From NCBI GenBank assembly GCA_002440965.1, contig DJWJ01000023.1:1-27416 (forward strand): a stretch of DNA of 27,416 bases, given 5' to 3'. Of the stretch, positions 1 through 6,211 are shown piece by piece (within the stretch, counting starts at the first letter, position 1; the number at the start of each line of letters is the position of its first letter). A program made the position numbers and the translations under genes. This DNA is from Candidatus Omnitrophica bacterium UBA6233 (GTDB taxonomy: Bacteria > Omnitrophota > Gorgyraeia > Gygaellales > Profunditerraquicolaceae). Under the pieces are notes generated by a model that did no database searches, was not told the DNA's origin, and worked only from the letters and a program-made list of their open reading frames with translations.

Positions 1-2
1 CC

Positions 3-1259
3 TGGCAGGATACTGAGAGCGGCTCTGGAGAGGTTGACTTCAACGCTGACCTGGTAGTGGAAGGCAATGTAGGCATAGGGACGGTGAATCCGGGAGTGAA
101 GCTGCATATTATAGATGACCAGGATGGTGCATTTGGCAATGGTGTGAGTATTATGGTTGAAAATCTAGATTCAGGTAATAATGGCGGCGTATCGGCTGTG
201 CGGTTTATGCGGGCAGGCAGTACAAGATGGGCGCTCATTAATGATATTGACGGTAATAAGACCGATGACTTGACAATCTGGGGCGGGGGTGCCGTAAAAG
301 CAATGACGGTAAAGGCAACGAGTGGCAACGTTGGCATCGGCACTACTAGCCCGGAGGCAAATTTACATGTTAGCGGTAGTGGTGCATTAACTCAGGATCT
401 TCTTTTAGTGAGAGGCGGTGGCGGTAGCGGTAATTACAAATCTTTAAGCGTGAAGTCCAATAGCGGCGATGATTTATTCTACGTGAATGCCCTTTCTTAC
501 AATGTAATAATGGGCACTAGCGGAACAGGCTACCTTGGTATCGGCACAGCTAGCCCGCGGGCTCCTTTAGAGATTCAAGGTACAGCTGGGTCATGGGGCA
601 AACTTGCGGTAGGAGGTACTACCCATAATATCCACTTTTTCTATGGCGCTAACGAAGATGTTTACATTAGGTCAGGTACGACTAGCGGTGGCGTTTACAT
701 CCAAGATGATAGTGCCGGGAATACGTATATTAATCCTAGCGGCGGCTCCCTTGGTATCGGGACAAACAGTTTTCTAGGAGGTAAGTTTGAAGTCGCCGGA
801 ACCAGTATCCTCGAGTGGCTCCAGCATACCGGGGGATCCACCTCCAACTATTATACTATTTATTCGGTAGGCGGCACAGTCCTTGGTAGCGTCACTAGTG
901 ATGGTGGATGGACCAGGATCAACTTCAATACGTCTTCTGACCGCCGCCTGAAGGAAAACATCATTCCAACTAGCCGTGGATTAAAGGTTCTTATGTCCAT
1001 ACCGGTAAGAGACTTTAATTTCATCGCTGATCCCGGTAAAAAGAAGGTTCAGGGCTTCATTGCTCAGGAACTCTATGAGGTTTATCCTGAGGCGGTTAAG
1101 ATAGGCGGCAAAGACCTTAAGACCGAGCCCTGGATGGTTGATTACGCCCGCCTGACCCCGCTACTAGTCAAATCAGTGCAGGAGCTAAAAGGGGAGAATG
1201 ACAGTATAAAATCAGAGCTCTGTCGTAAAGACCCGGGTTATTCCTGGTGCAGAAGATAG
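3..1259 (+). CDS. Fibre-like surface protein with C-terminal S74 domain, 5' partial
   Basis: The frame is open from the first bases of the window, so the gene begins upstream. A GTG at position 57 is only an internal Val codon. The visible part has repeated glycine-rich units of the form G-N/Y/S-V/L-G-I-G-T, each followed by a short L-H/E/K-V/I strand. Counted from the Val at 57, these units start near residues 4, 90, 158 and 230. They are typical of trimeric beta-helical fibres. The C-terminus carries the motif SDRRLKENI (Ser at residue 294), then GFIAQELYEVYPEAV and a region likely to form a coiled coil (LTPLLVKSVQELKGEND). This is the hallmark of the S74 intramolecular chaperone domain of phage tail spikes and bacterial surface fibres, where a Ser/Lys pair mediates self-cleavage after trimerisation. 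The cargo is unknown. A role as adhesin or surface fibre is inference. Confidence 0.85.
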   Translation, partial: WQDTESGSGEVDFNADLVVEGNVGIGTVNPGVKLHIIDDQDGAFGNGVSIMVENLDSGNNGGVSAVRFMRAGSTRWALINDIDGNKTDDLTIWGGGAVKAMTVKATSGNVGIGTTSPEANLHVSGSGALTQDLLLVRGGGGSGNYKSLSVKSNSGDDLFYVNALSYNVIMGTSGTGYLGIGTASPRAPLEIQGTAGSWGKLAVGGTTHNIHFFYGANEDVYIRSGTTSGGVYIQDDSAGNTYINPSGGSLGIGTNSFLGGKFEVAGTSILEWLQHTGGSTSNYYTIYSVGGTVLGSVTSDGGWTRINFNTSSDRRLKENIIPTSRGLKVLMSIPVRDFNFIADPGKKKVQGFIAQELYEVYPEAVKIGGKDLKTEPWMVDYARLTPLLVKSVQELKGENDSIKSELCRKDPGYSWCRR

Positions 1260-1313
1260 GCAGGCGACATAAATAGATAATGATAGTCAACCCTTTCAAA
1301 ACAGAATTTTTCC

Positions 1314-1342
1314 TTGTTATTCCGTGTTAATTGAACTATAAT
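1314..1342 (+). promoter_or_regulatory. Sigma70-type promoter upstream of the SMR-like pair
   Basis: TTGTTA (1314-1319), a 17-nt spacer and a perfect TATAAT (1337-1342). Transcription would start near 1349. It would run into the hairpin at 1369-1399 before reaching the ATG at 1418, so this promoter may be attenuated. A second -10-like TATACT lies at 1406-1411, six bases before that ATG. Confidence 0.6.
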
Positions 1343-1368
1343 CATTAAAGAAATTAAGAGTAATAAAG

Positions 1369-1404
1369 ATAGCCTTGGCTTAAATCAGGTCAAGGCTATT
1401 TTTG
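1369..1404 (+). terminator. Intrinsic terminator or attenuator hairpin
   Basis: A perfect 9-bp stem, ATAGCCTTG (1369-1377) with CAAGGCTAT (1391-1399), has a 13-nt loop and a T5 tract after it. It can end transcripts of the fibre gene. It also lies between the promoter at 1314-1342 and the gene at 1418, so it could act as an attenuator. Confidence 0.7.
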
Positions 1405-1417
1405 ATATACTGGAAAG

Positions 1418-1834
1418 ATGACTGCAAAAAGACGCCTCACACTCAAAATACTGCTATTCCTTGTCTCTACCGATATTTTGGAAACATTCGCGCAATTTTG
1501 TTTCAAAAAAAGCGCTGCCTGCCAAAATTTCTCGGAAATCGCTACGTTCTTACAAGGGTTGGTATTTCTGAAAGCAGTTATTTTGTCTCCATTTTTATGG
1601 CTGGCATTAGTATCTGTTTTTCTGATATTCGTAATCTGGTCAACCATTCTTTCGAAAATCGACTTGAGTGTAGCGGTGCCGGTAGCAAGTTTTAGTTATA
1701 TTCTGGTTCCGCTGGTTTCGAGTGTCTTTCTCCATGAAAAAATATCTTATATCCGTTGGCTGGGGATCGGTTTTATACTTGTAGGAGTTATATTTGTTTC
1801 AATGTCTACGGCTCGTAAGGGAGAAAAGGCATGA
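1418..1834 (+). CDS. SMR/EamA-type half-size membrane transporter, subunit 1
   Basis: A 138-aa protein with four predicted membrane spans (about residues 9-27, 44-68, 75-100 and 112-130), the size and layout of small multidrug resistance and ArnE/ArnF-like flippase subunits. The motif DILETFAQF in the first span places an acidic residue (E22) where SMR proteins carry their essential membrane Glu. The third span has a V-A-x-P-V-A-S-F-S-Y-I pattern, and the fourth ends in the usual LGIGFILVGVIFVS helix. It overlaps the next, related gene by 4 bases (ATGA), which indicates translational coupling and a likely heterodimer. The substrate cannot be read from the sequence. Drugs, polyamines or lipid-linked sugars are all possible. 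The start is the ATG right after a -10-like TATACT plus six bases. Confidence 0.75.
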   Translation: MTAKRRLTLKILLFLVSTDILETFAQFCFKKSAACQNFSEIATFLQGLVFLKAVILSPFLWLALVSVFLIFVIWSTILSKIDLSVAVPVASFSYILVPLVSSVFLHEKISYIRWLGIGFILVGVIFVSMSTARKGEKA

Positions 1835-2211
1835 AAGAGCAGATTTTTCTGGTTATCGGTTTAATCTTCCTTACGGATATCTGTGATACTATCAGCCAGC
1901 TGATCCTCAAATCGTCCATTAACGCGTTAGATTGGCATGTAAACAGCATAAGAAAAGCATTCCACCTGATACTGGAACTGATTAAGGTGCCCCGCGTGTG
2001 GCTGGGGTTTATTTTGACCGGCGTTTCTTTGATTTTCTGGTTGATTGCTTTGACCAAGGCAGATCTGAATTTGGCTTTTTCTTTGGATAGCATGCGCTAT
2101 ATCCTGATTTCTGTCTCGTCGGTTATATTCTTGAAAGAGAAAGTCGGCAATTGGCGTTGGACAGGGATCATGTTTGTTGTCTTCGGGATCATATTAGTCG
2201 CGCTCGGTTAA
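1831..2211 (+). CDS. SMR/EamA-type half-size membrane transporter, subunit 2
   Basis: A 126-aa protein with four predicted membrane spans, paralogous to the upstream gene. The motif DICDTISQL in the first span aligns with DILETFAQF of the partner, so an acidic residue (D19) replaces the Glu. The third-span region (LAFSLDSMRYILISVSSVIFLKEKV) and the fourth span (WTGIMFVVFGIILVALG) also align. Its start codon overlaps the stop of subunit 1 (ATGA). Paired half-size SMR proteins usually work as heterodimers with opposite membrane orientation. An ArnE/ArnF-type lipid-linked substrate flippase is an alternative to drug export. The acyltransferase gene begins two bases after this stop codon, which makes modification of an envelope substrate plausible, but this is inference. 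Confidence 0.72.
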   Translation: MKEQIFLVIGLIFLTDICDTISQLILKSSINALDWHVNSIRKAFHLILELIKVPRVWLGFILTGVSLIFWLIALTKADLNLAFSLDSMRYILISVSSVIFLKEKVGNWRWTGIMFVVFGIILVALG

Positions 2212-2213
2212 TC

Positions 2214-3344
2214 ATGAATGTTATTTCGAAATTAAACGTCAAAGTTGTAAATAGAATAGCAGAGCTTCCGGAAAATGACTGGAAAAGCGTTTTCCCAAAG
2301 GCTTTAGAAAATTACCGCTTCTTTAAAGCCCTCGATGAATCTTCCTTTGATAAGTTTAAGTTTTATTACATCCTTGTTTATGAAGATAATGTTCCGCTGG
2401 GAGCTACTTCTTGTTTGATTGCCAATTTTCCGCTTAGCATAGCGGTTACGGGGTTTCCGAGAAAAATCTTAGTGATTACCGAAAAGCTTATTCCTTGTAT
2501 TTTGAATCCTAAAACACTGATTTGCGGTTTGCCGATGGGGGAAGGAAGGATAGGTATTGCCGGCAAAACCGAAATCGTGATGAAGGAAATCAATAATGCC
2601 TTGGAAAAGTTGGCCAAGGAGCAAAAAGCCGACTTAATTATGTATAAAGACTTTAACAGTTCATACGATGATTTATTAAGGCCGGTTCTTGAAAATGGAT
2701 ATCTGAGGCTTGAGAGTTTTCCTTCTAGCGATATGGAAGTTAATTTTAGGAGTTTCGAGGAGTATTTAAAAAAGTTGAGTCCGAGTTCGAGGGAAAACCT
2801 GAAAAGAAACCTTAAAAGAGCAGACGCTAAGGCGAAAATCGAACTGACAGTCAAAAACGCGGTAGAAGGCGAAGAATTGCGCCAGGTACACGAACTTTAT
2901 TTACAGACATATAATAAGCAGGAGGTTGGATTTGAGAAGCTTCCGATCGACTTTTTTGCTAATGTTGCCAAGAATATGCCCGATGAGACAAGGTTCTTTC
3001 TGTGGAGAATCGAAGGGAGGCTAGTAGCCTTTGCTTTTTGCCTTGTATCGGGGGATTATTTTATTGATTATTATCTTGGTTTCGATTATTCAGTCTCCCA
3101 TATTTATTCATTGTATTTTGTGCGGTTTCGCGACCTTATGAAATGGTGCATTGATCATGGGATCAAGCGGTATGAAATGGGGCCTACTACCTATGAGCCG
3201 AAGAGAAGGTTAGATTTTAATTTTATCCGGTTGTATTTATATCTAAAACACCGCAACAAATTAGTTAACCGATTTTCCGGAATTATCTCCTATTTTTTGA
3301 AACCTGAGAATTTCGATCCGGTTTTTAAACATCTCTCCTCCTGA
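2214..3344 (+). CDS. GNAT/FemAB-like N-acyltransferase (BioF2/peptidoglycan-type fold)
   Basis: A 376-aa protein. The ATG at 2214, two bases after the preceding stop codon, is preferred over an upstream in-frame start at 2151 that lies deep inside the transporter gene. The pattern LSPSSRENLKRNLKRADAK (about residues 183-201), followed by a helix with ELRQVHELYLQTY, is typical of the double-GNAT proteins of the Acetyltransf_6/FemAB-like group. The second GNAT half shows RLVAFAFCLVSGDYFIDYYLGFD and then GIKRYEMGPTTYEPKRRL. Members transfer acyl or aminoacyl groups to cell-wall or lipid precursors, or to small amines. The operon with an SMR-like pair fits an envelope-related substrate. The substrate itself is not visible. 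No membrane span is evident, so the enzyme is probably cytoplasmic. Confidence 0.68.
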   Translation: MNVISKLNVKVVNRIAELPENDWKSVFPKALENYRFFKALDESSFDKFKFYYILVYEDNVPLGATSCLIANFPLSIAVTGFPRKILVITEKLIPCILNPKTLICGLPMGEGRIGIAGKTEIVMKEINNALEKLAKEQKADLIMYKDFNSSYDDLLRPVLENGYLRLESFPSSDMEVNFRSFEEYLKKLSPSSRENLKRNLKRADAKAKIELTVKNAVEGEELRQVHELYLQTYNKQEVGFEKLPIDFFANVAKNMPDETRFFLWRIEGRLVAFAFCLVSGDYFIDYYLGFDYSVSHIYSLYFVRFRDLMKWCIDHGIKRYEMGPTTYEPKRRLDFNFIRLYLYLKHRNKLVNRFSGIISYFLKPENFDPVFKHLSS

Positions 3345-3398
3345 CGTCAATAACATAATTTTATATTTAAGCTTCCAAGGTTGGTTAAGAAAAGTCCA

Positions 3399-3423
3399 AA
3401 CTATATGCAAATTGCATATAGTT
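3399..3423. promoter_or_regulatory. Perfect 12-bp palindrome in the convergent intergenic region
   Basis: AACTATATGCAA (3399-3410) and TTGCATATAGTT (3412-3423) are perfect inverted arms around a single base. Another GCATATATA lies at 3435-3443. The flanking genes converge here, so there is no obvious promoter to control. With a 1-nt loop and no T-tract it is a poor terminator. The TATATGCA core also occurs in the operator region at 4547-4600, so both may bind the same winged-helix protein. This is inference. Confidence 0.5.
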
Positions 3424-3488
3424 ATATTCAATAAGCATATATAAAAAATTAAGTTAGTAGACTTCGGGAATGCTAAAAAAGGGGAGGG

Positions 3489-3953
3489 CTAGCCTTGATT
3501 AAAAAGGGCCTTATCCTTATCGGTTAATTCACCGCAAAAAATCCAAATCGTGATCTGCAGCCGTTCATCAAGTATTCTTACAATCTGACCGTCTTTTTGT
3601 ACTTTTTGGCCCTTATCAACATCTTTTGCTTTGTCTTTGTCTTTAAAGAGGAAAATTACCTGGTAAACCGTGTTATTTTTTGTCTTCTGGGGATCGGTGG
3701 TAACTTGGTAGTAGGTTCCTTTAGTATCGCTATTTGTATCAAAGAAATCATACTCTCCCGCGTTGTTTACTTTTGCGTTGGCCGAGAGCTCTTTGCCTAA
3801 ATTATCCTTCAATATTTGCTCTTTTTGTAAATCAGTCGCCTTATAAAAATTATCGGCTAATTCCTCGACATTCAATCCAGCGCAATAACCGAATTTTCCA
3901 AATCCTAAAATTAAAACTAAAGAAATAAAACCGCCTAACAATATTTTTCTCAT
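3489..3953 (-). CDS. Small exported protein, possible OB-fold (tRNA_anti-like)
   Basis: A 154-aa protein. The start is the ATG whose reverse complement lies at 3951-3953, preceded by a strong AGGAGG. A longer reading from 4004 would run across the promoter at 3973-4000 and is rejected. The N-terminus is a classic signal peptide (MRKILLGGFISLVLILGFG, ending near YCAG). The mature part begins with a helical stretch (VEELADNFYKATDLQKEQIL) and then beta strands with lysine/aspartate-rich turns (FLFKDKDKAKDVDKGQKV). This resembles the tRNA_anti-like OB-fold domains found in small bacterial exported proteins, in which a G-Q-x-V-x-x-x-G turn is common. The gene is monocistronic and faces the acyltransferase gene. 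Its function is unknown, and the family assignment is tentative. Confidence 0.65.
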   Translation of the reverse strand: MRKILLGGFISLVLILGFGKFGYCAGLNVEELADNFYKATDLQKEQILKDNLGKELSANAKVNNAGEYDFFDTNSDTKGTYYQVTTDPQKTKNNTVYQVIFLFKDKDKAKDVDKGQKVQKDGQIVRILDERLQITIWIFCGELTDKDKALFNQG

Positions 3954-3972
3954 TTTTTCCTCCTGAATCTGT

Positions 3973-4000
3973 ATTATACGTTTAAAACGAGTAATTTCAA
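3973..4000 (-). promoter_or_regulatory. Minus-strand sigma70 promoter for the exported protein gene
   Basis: On the minus strand, TTGAAA (complement of 3995-4000), a 16-nt spacer and a perfect TATAAT (complement of 3973-3978) lie 19 nt before the ATG at 3953, with AGGAGG in between. This arrangement fixes the start codon. Confidence 0.65.
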
Positions 4001-4029
4001 GCAAATTCGATCATTTGCTTTATTCTCTT

Positions 4030-4295
4030 AATGACACTGCCAAGTTTCCCGCTCAATCGATTTTGCCCGCTAACAGAATTAGGAGCGTGCCGCCAAAGGT
4101 CTTTCGTATTTTCGGCGGCTGCCGAACTCGCGCCTCGCGCTCTCACTCGGCGCTCTCAGCTTGTCTCTATACTACAAACATCGGCCAGCCGTTCCGAGAT
4201 TGCCAAGCTTTACAGCTTGGCCTCGGAATTCCCGAAAATACTCAAACGTGCTTTGGCTAAAATCTCAATTCGCGGATAAACTTGCCAGTGTCATT
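4030..4295. mobile_element. MITE-like element with terminal inverted repeats
   Basis: A block of about 266 bp bounded by AATGACACTGCCAAGTTT (4030-4047) and its inverted copy (4278-4295), with 17 of 18 positions matching. Weaker complementarity continues inward for about 10 more bases (CCCGCTCAATC against the inverted ATCCGCGAATTGAG). Inside is a strong hairpin: TTCCGAG (4192-4198) and GCCAAGCT (4202-4209) pair with AGCTTGGC (4214-4221) and CTCGGAA (4222-4228) around a TTAC loop. No gene is supported inside. The open frames there have low-complexity translations unlike any protein I know. The block is more GC-rich than its surroundings. Ends and hairpin suggest a non-autonomous mobile repeat. 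No clear target-site duplication is visible. Confidence 0.5.
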
Positions 4296-4320
4296 TTATA
4301 AGTATGTTGCTTGAATCATA

Positions 4321-4477
4321 GCGTCTGGATTGGCTTGTTTACACTTATATCTAGAGTAATGCCGGAGGGGTGACGCGGAAGAGGGGCTTCCCCGTTCCGA
4401 GGACGGCATGGCCGCCCGCAGGAATGGGGAAACTTCCGCGGCAGGACCCCGAGGCTAAACAAGACAAAGCCAGACGC
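4321..4477. other. Large nested stem structure (structured RNA or long inverted repeat)
   Basis: The outer arms GCGTCTGG...CTTGTTTA (4321-4341) and TAAACAAG...CCAGACGC (4456-4477) pair in two perfect 8-bp blocks. Inner stems follow in register: GGGGT (4367-4371) with ACCCC (4446-4450), CGCGGAAG (4374-4381) with CTTCCGCG (4433-4440), and CCCCGTTCC (4390-4398) with GGAATGGGG (4421-4429, one G-T pair). The GC content is well above the flanks. A direct TTATAAG flanks the block at 4296-4302 and 4511-4517. It could be an untranslated structured RNA, a 6S-like rod or a repeat element. I do not recognise a known RNA family. Confidence 0.5.
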
Positions 4478-4542
4478 GTAAGCTTACAGGACCCGCGTAA
4501 GGGCCAAATATTATAAGCAAAATCAGATATAAAAAAATTTTC

Positions 4543-4571
4543 TTGACAATTATATGTATAATGCATATAAT
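4543..4571 (+). promoter_or_regulatory. Consensus sigma70 promoter of the efflux operon
   Basis: TTGACA (4543-4548), a 17-nt spacer and TATAAT (4566-4571) match the sigma70 consensus at all twelve positions. Transcription would begin near 4578 and give a leader of about 44 nt before the ATG at 4622. A promoter this strong normally needs repression, which the overlapping inverted repeat at 4547-4573 could provide. Confidence 0.85.
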
Positions 4572-4600
4572 TGTATTCAAATGAATATAATTATATGCAA
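4547..4600. promoter_or_regulatory. Palindromic operator cluster over the efflux promoter
   Basis: CAATTATATG (4547-4556) and CATATAATTG (4564-4573) are perfect 10-bp inverted arms, 7 nt apart. They cover the spacer and -10 of the promoter. Just downstream come TATTCA/TGAATA (4574-4587, 2-nt spacer) and another half-site, AATTATATGC (4589-4598). The position is ideal for a repressor that blocks RNA polymerase. The winged helix encoded at the start of the first gene is the obvious candidate binder (inference). Confidence 0.6.
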
Positions 4601-4621
4601 AAGGAATATAGGTAACCAGAG

Positions 4622-6211
4622 ATGAAGCAATTTTCGAAAAATTCCCTGAAACTTTTGAATCTTTTCTACTCTCACCCTGAGGAGCAATTCTACATTCAGC
4701 AGCTGGGGCGGTTATTGAAAACCAAGCCCGGGGTCTTCCAGAGGACGCTGTATAATTTACACAAAGAGGGGGTGCTGCAAAGTTATTATAAAGCAGGAGC
4801 CCGTTTCTTTAGCGCCAACAAAAATTATCCTTTCTATAAAGAATTTAAAAGTATAATCCAGAAGACAAGTAGAATCGCCGCGGTTGCCATTTTCTGCGGT
4901 TTATTTTTATTTCAAGGAGAACGCGGTTTTTGCGATGATAAGAAGGCTCAACCGCTTACGCTTTCTTCATTGAAGGAGGCGATCCAGATTGCTTACAAAA
5001 ACAATAAGGATATTCAAATACAGGAGTATGGGCTTAATGTGGCTAGCGCTGATATTTTAAACGCAAGAAGCGCGTTTTTGCCTAATGTTGATTTTAACGC
5101 CAGTTATACCCGTAATGGAGCGGTGTTAACCAGCACTACCAATAATACCAAAAAAGATATCGGCGTGTTTTCCGGGTATAAAAACAATAATAATATGGGC
5201 ATAAGCGTAAGCGATACAATTTATAATGGCGGAGCCAATCTTGCCGCTTTAAGGCAGTCTCAACTAGCTTTAAAAGAGCAAAATGAAACTCTGCGTGCCA
5301 CAAAACTTAATGTCGAGCTTGAAGCTAAGAGGCTTTATTATGGACTTCTGCTTGCATATGAAACGGAGCGTATAGCCGAAGATTTGGTTAGTCAGGCAGA
5401 AAGCCACTATGAAGAGGTGAATCATAGATTTAAACAGGGGACTTCTTCGAGGTTTGATGTTTTACAGTCAAAAGTTCAGGTTTCTTTATTGTTGCCGCAG
5501 TTGATCAACGCCCAAAATTCCATAAAATTGATCATGGCGGAAATGAATAAATTATTGGGATTAAAAGTAAGCGATAAGATAATTATCAAAGATAAGCTAT
5601 TTTACGATCCCTTTGAGATCAAAGAAAAGGAATTCTTAAGAGAGGCTTATTTGAATGAACCGGAGATGATTTTAAAGTCTTTGGGGATCGATATCAGCAA
5701 GTGGGCAATTAAATACGCCCGCGCAGGCTGGCTCCCGCAAGTAGAGGCTAATGGCCAGTATTTTTATCAATCGAATAATTTAGGAAATATGTTTAACTCC
5801 AGGCACAATAATTGGAACATAGGTTTTGCTGTGCGCCTGGCTTTATTCGATGGATTCTCGACCAAAGCCAAGGTAGACGCTGCCAGGGCAAAATATATGC
5901 AGGCGGTTTTAGGAAAAGAAAATTATTCGGACCAGGTCGCGGTTGACATAAGGCAGGCATGTTTGGACCTTGAGCAAGCAGCTTCTATCATACAATCGCA
6001 GGAAGATAATCTCGAGGACGCCAAAGAAGCTTTGAATATTTCTTATGTGCGTTATAACAACGGTGTAGGCATAAATCTGGACGTGCTTGACGCGCAGGTT
6101 TCTTTAGCCAATGTAGAGAAGAACCTTGCCGAAGGTATTTACGATTACCTTATGGCAAAAGCAAAATTAGATAGGACTATGGGAAAGAGTTTTATTGAGG
6201 AGGTAAAATGA
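4622..6211 (+). CDS. Winged-helix DNA-binding domain fused to TolC-family outer-membrane channel
   Basis: A 529-aa protein with two unrelated parts. Residues 1-82 form a winged helix-turn-helix. FYIQQLGRLLKTKPGVFQRT contains the recognition helix, followed by LHKEGVL, the wing SYYKAGARFF and the closing N-K-N-Y-P-F-Y-K-E-F-K. This is the wHTH type often found before or near nucleotidyltransferase domains. Residues 85-98 are a hydrophobic signal-like segment after K81 and R84, ending near GFCDD (104-106). Residues of about 110-525 are a TolC/OEP channel with two repeats (SLKEAIQIAYKNNKDIQIQE; LNVELEAKRLYYGLLLAYET; FDVLQSKVQVSL; YNNGVGINLDVLDAQVSL). No ATG, GTG or TTG codon occurs between Val51 and residue 105, so a separate TolC cannot start in between with a standard codon. 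The HlyD gene overlaps its stop (ATGA). The role is export channel plus probable autoregulator. The fusion is seen directly; the regulation is inferred. Confidence 0.85.
   Translation: MKQFSKNSLKLLNLFYSHPEEQFYIQQLGRLLKTKPGVFQRTLYNLHKEGVLQSYYKAGARFFSANKNYPFYKEFKSIIQKTSRIAAVAIFCGLFLFQGERGFCDDKKAQPLTLSSLKEAIQIAYKNNKDIQIQEYGLNVASADILNARSAFLPNVDFNASYTRNGAVLTSTTNNTKKDIGVFSGYKNNNNMGISVSDTIYNGGANLAALRQSQLALKEQNETLRATKLNVELEAKRLYYGLLLAYETERIAEDLVSQAESHYEEVNHRFKQGTSSRFDVLQSKVQVSLLLPQLINAQNSIKLIMAEMNKLLGLKVSDKIIIKDKLFYDPFEIKEKEFLREAYLNEPEMILKSLGIDISKWAIKYARAGWLPQVEANGQYFYQSNNLGNMFNSRHNNWNIGFAVRLALFDGFSTKAKVDAARAKYMQAVLGKENYSDQVAVDIRQACLDLEQAASIIQSQEDNLEDAKEALNISYVRYNNGVGINLDVLDAQVSLANVEKNLAEGIYDYLMAKAKLDRTMGKSFIEEVK

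Noticed and set aside
2151..2213. N-terminal extension of the acyltransferase
   Set aside because: It overlaps 61 bases of the upstream transporter gene with a non-protein-like translation. The ATG at 2214 gives tight operon spacing.
3954..4004. 17-codon N-terminal extension of the exported protein at 3489-3953
   Set aside because: It covers the TTGAAA-N16-TATAAT promoter and would place a signal peptide internally. The ATG at 3953 has a strong AGGAGG.
4015..4279. Two overlapping plus-strand ORFs of about 80 codons
   Set aside because: They lie within the element with terminal inverted repeats, have no ribosome binding site, and their Ser/Arg/Leu-rich translations look like read-through of structured non-coding DNA.
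4351..4566. Minus-strand ORF of 71 codons
   Set aside because: It reads through the large stem structure and across the consensus promoter on the other strand. There is no start signal.
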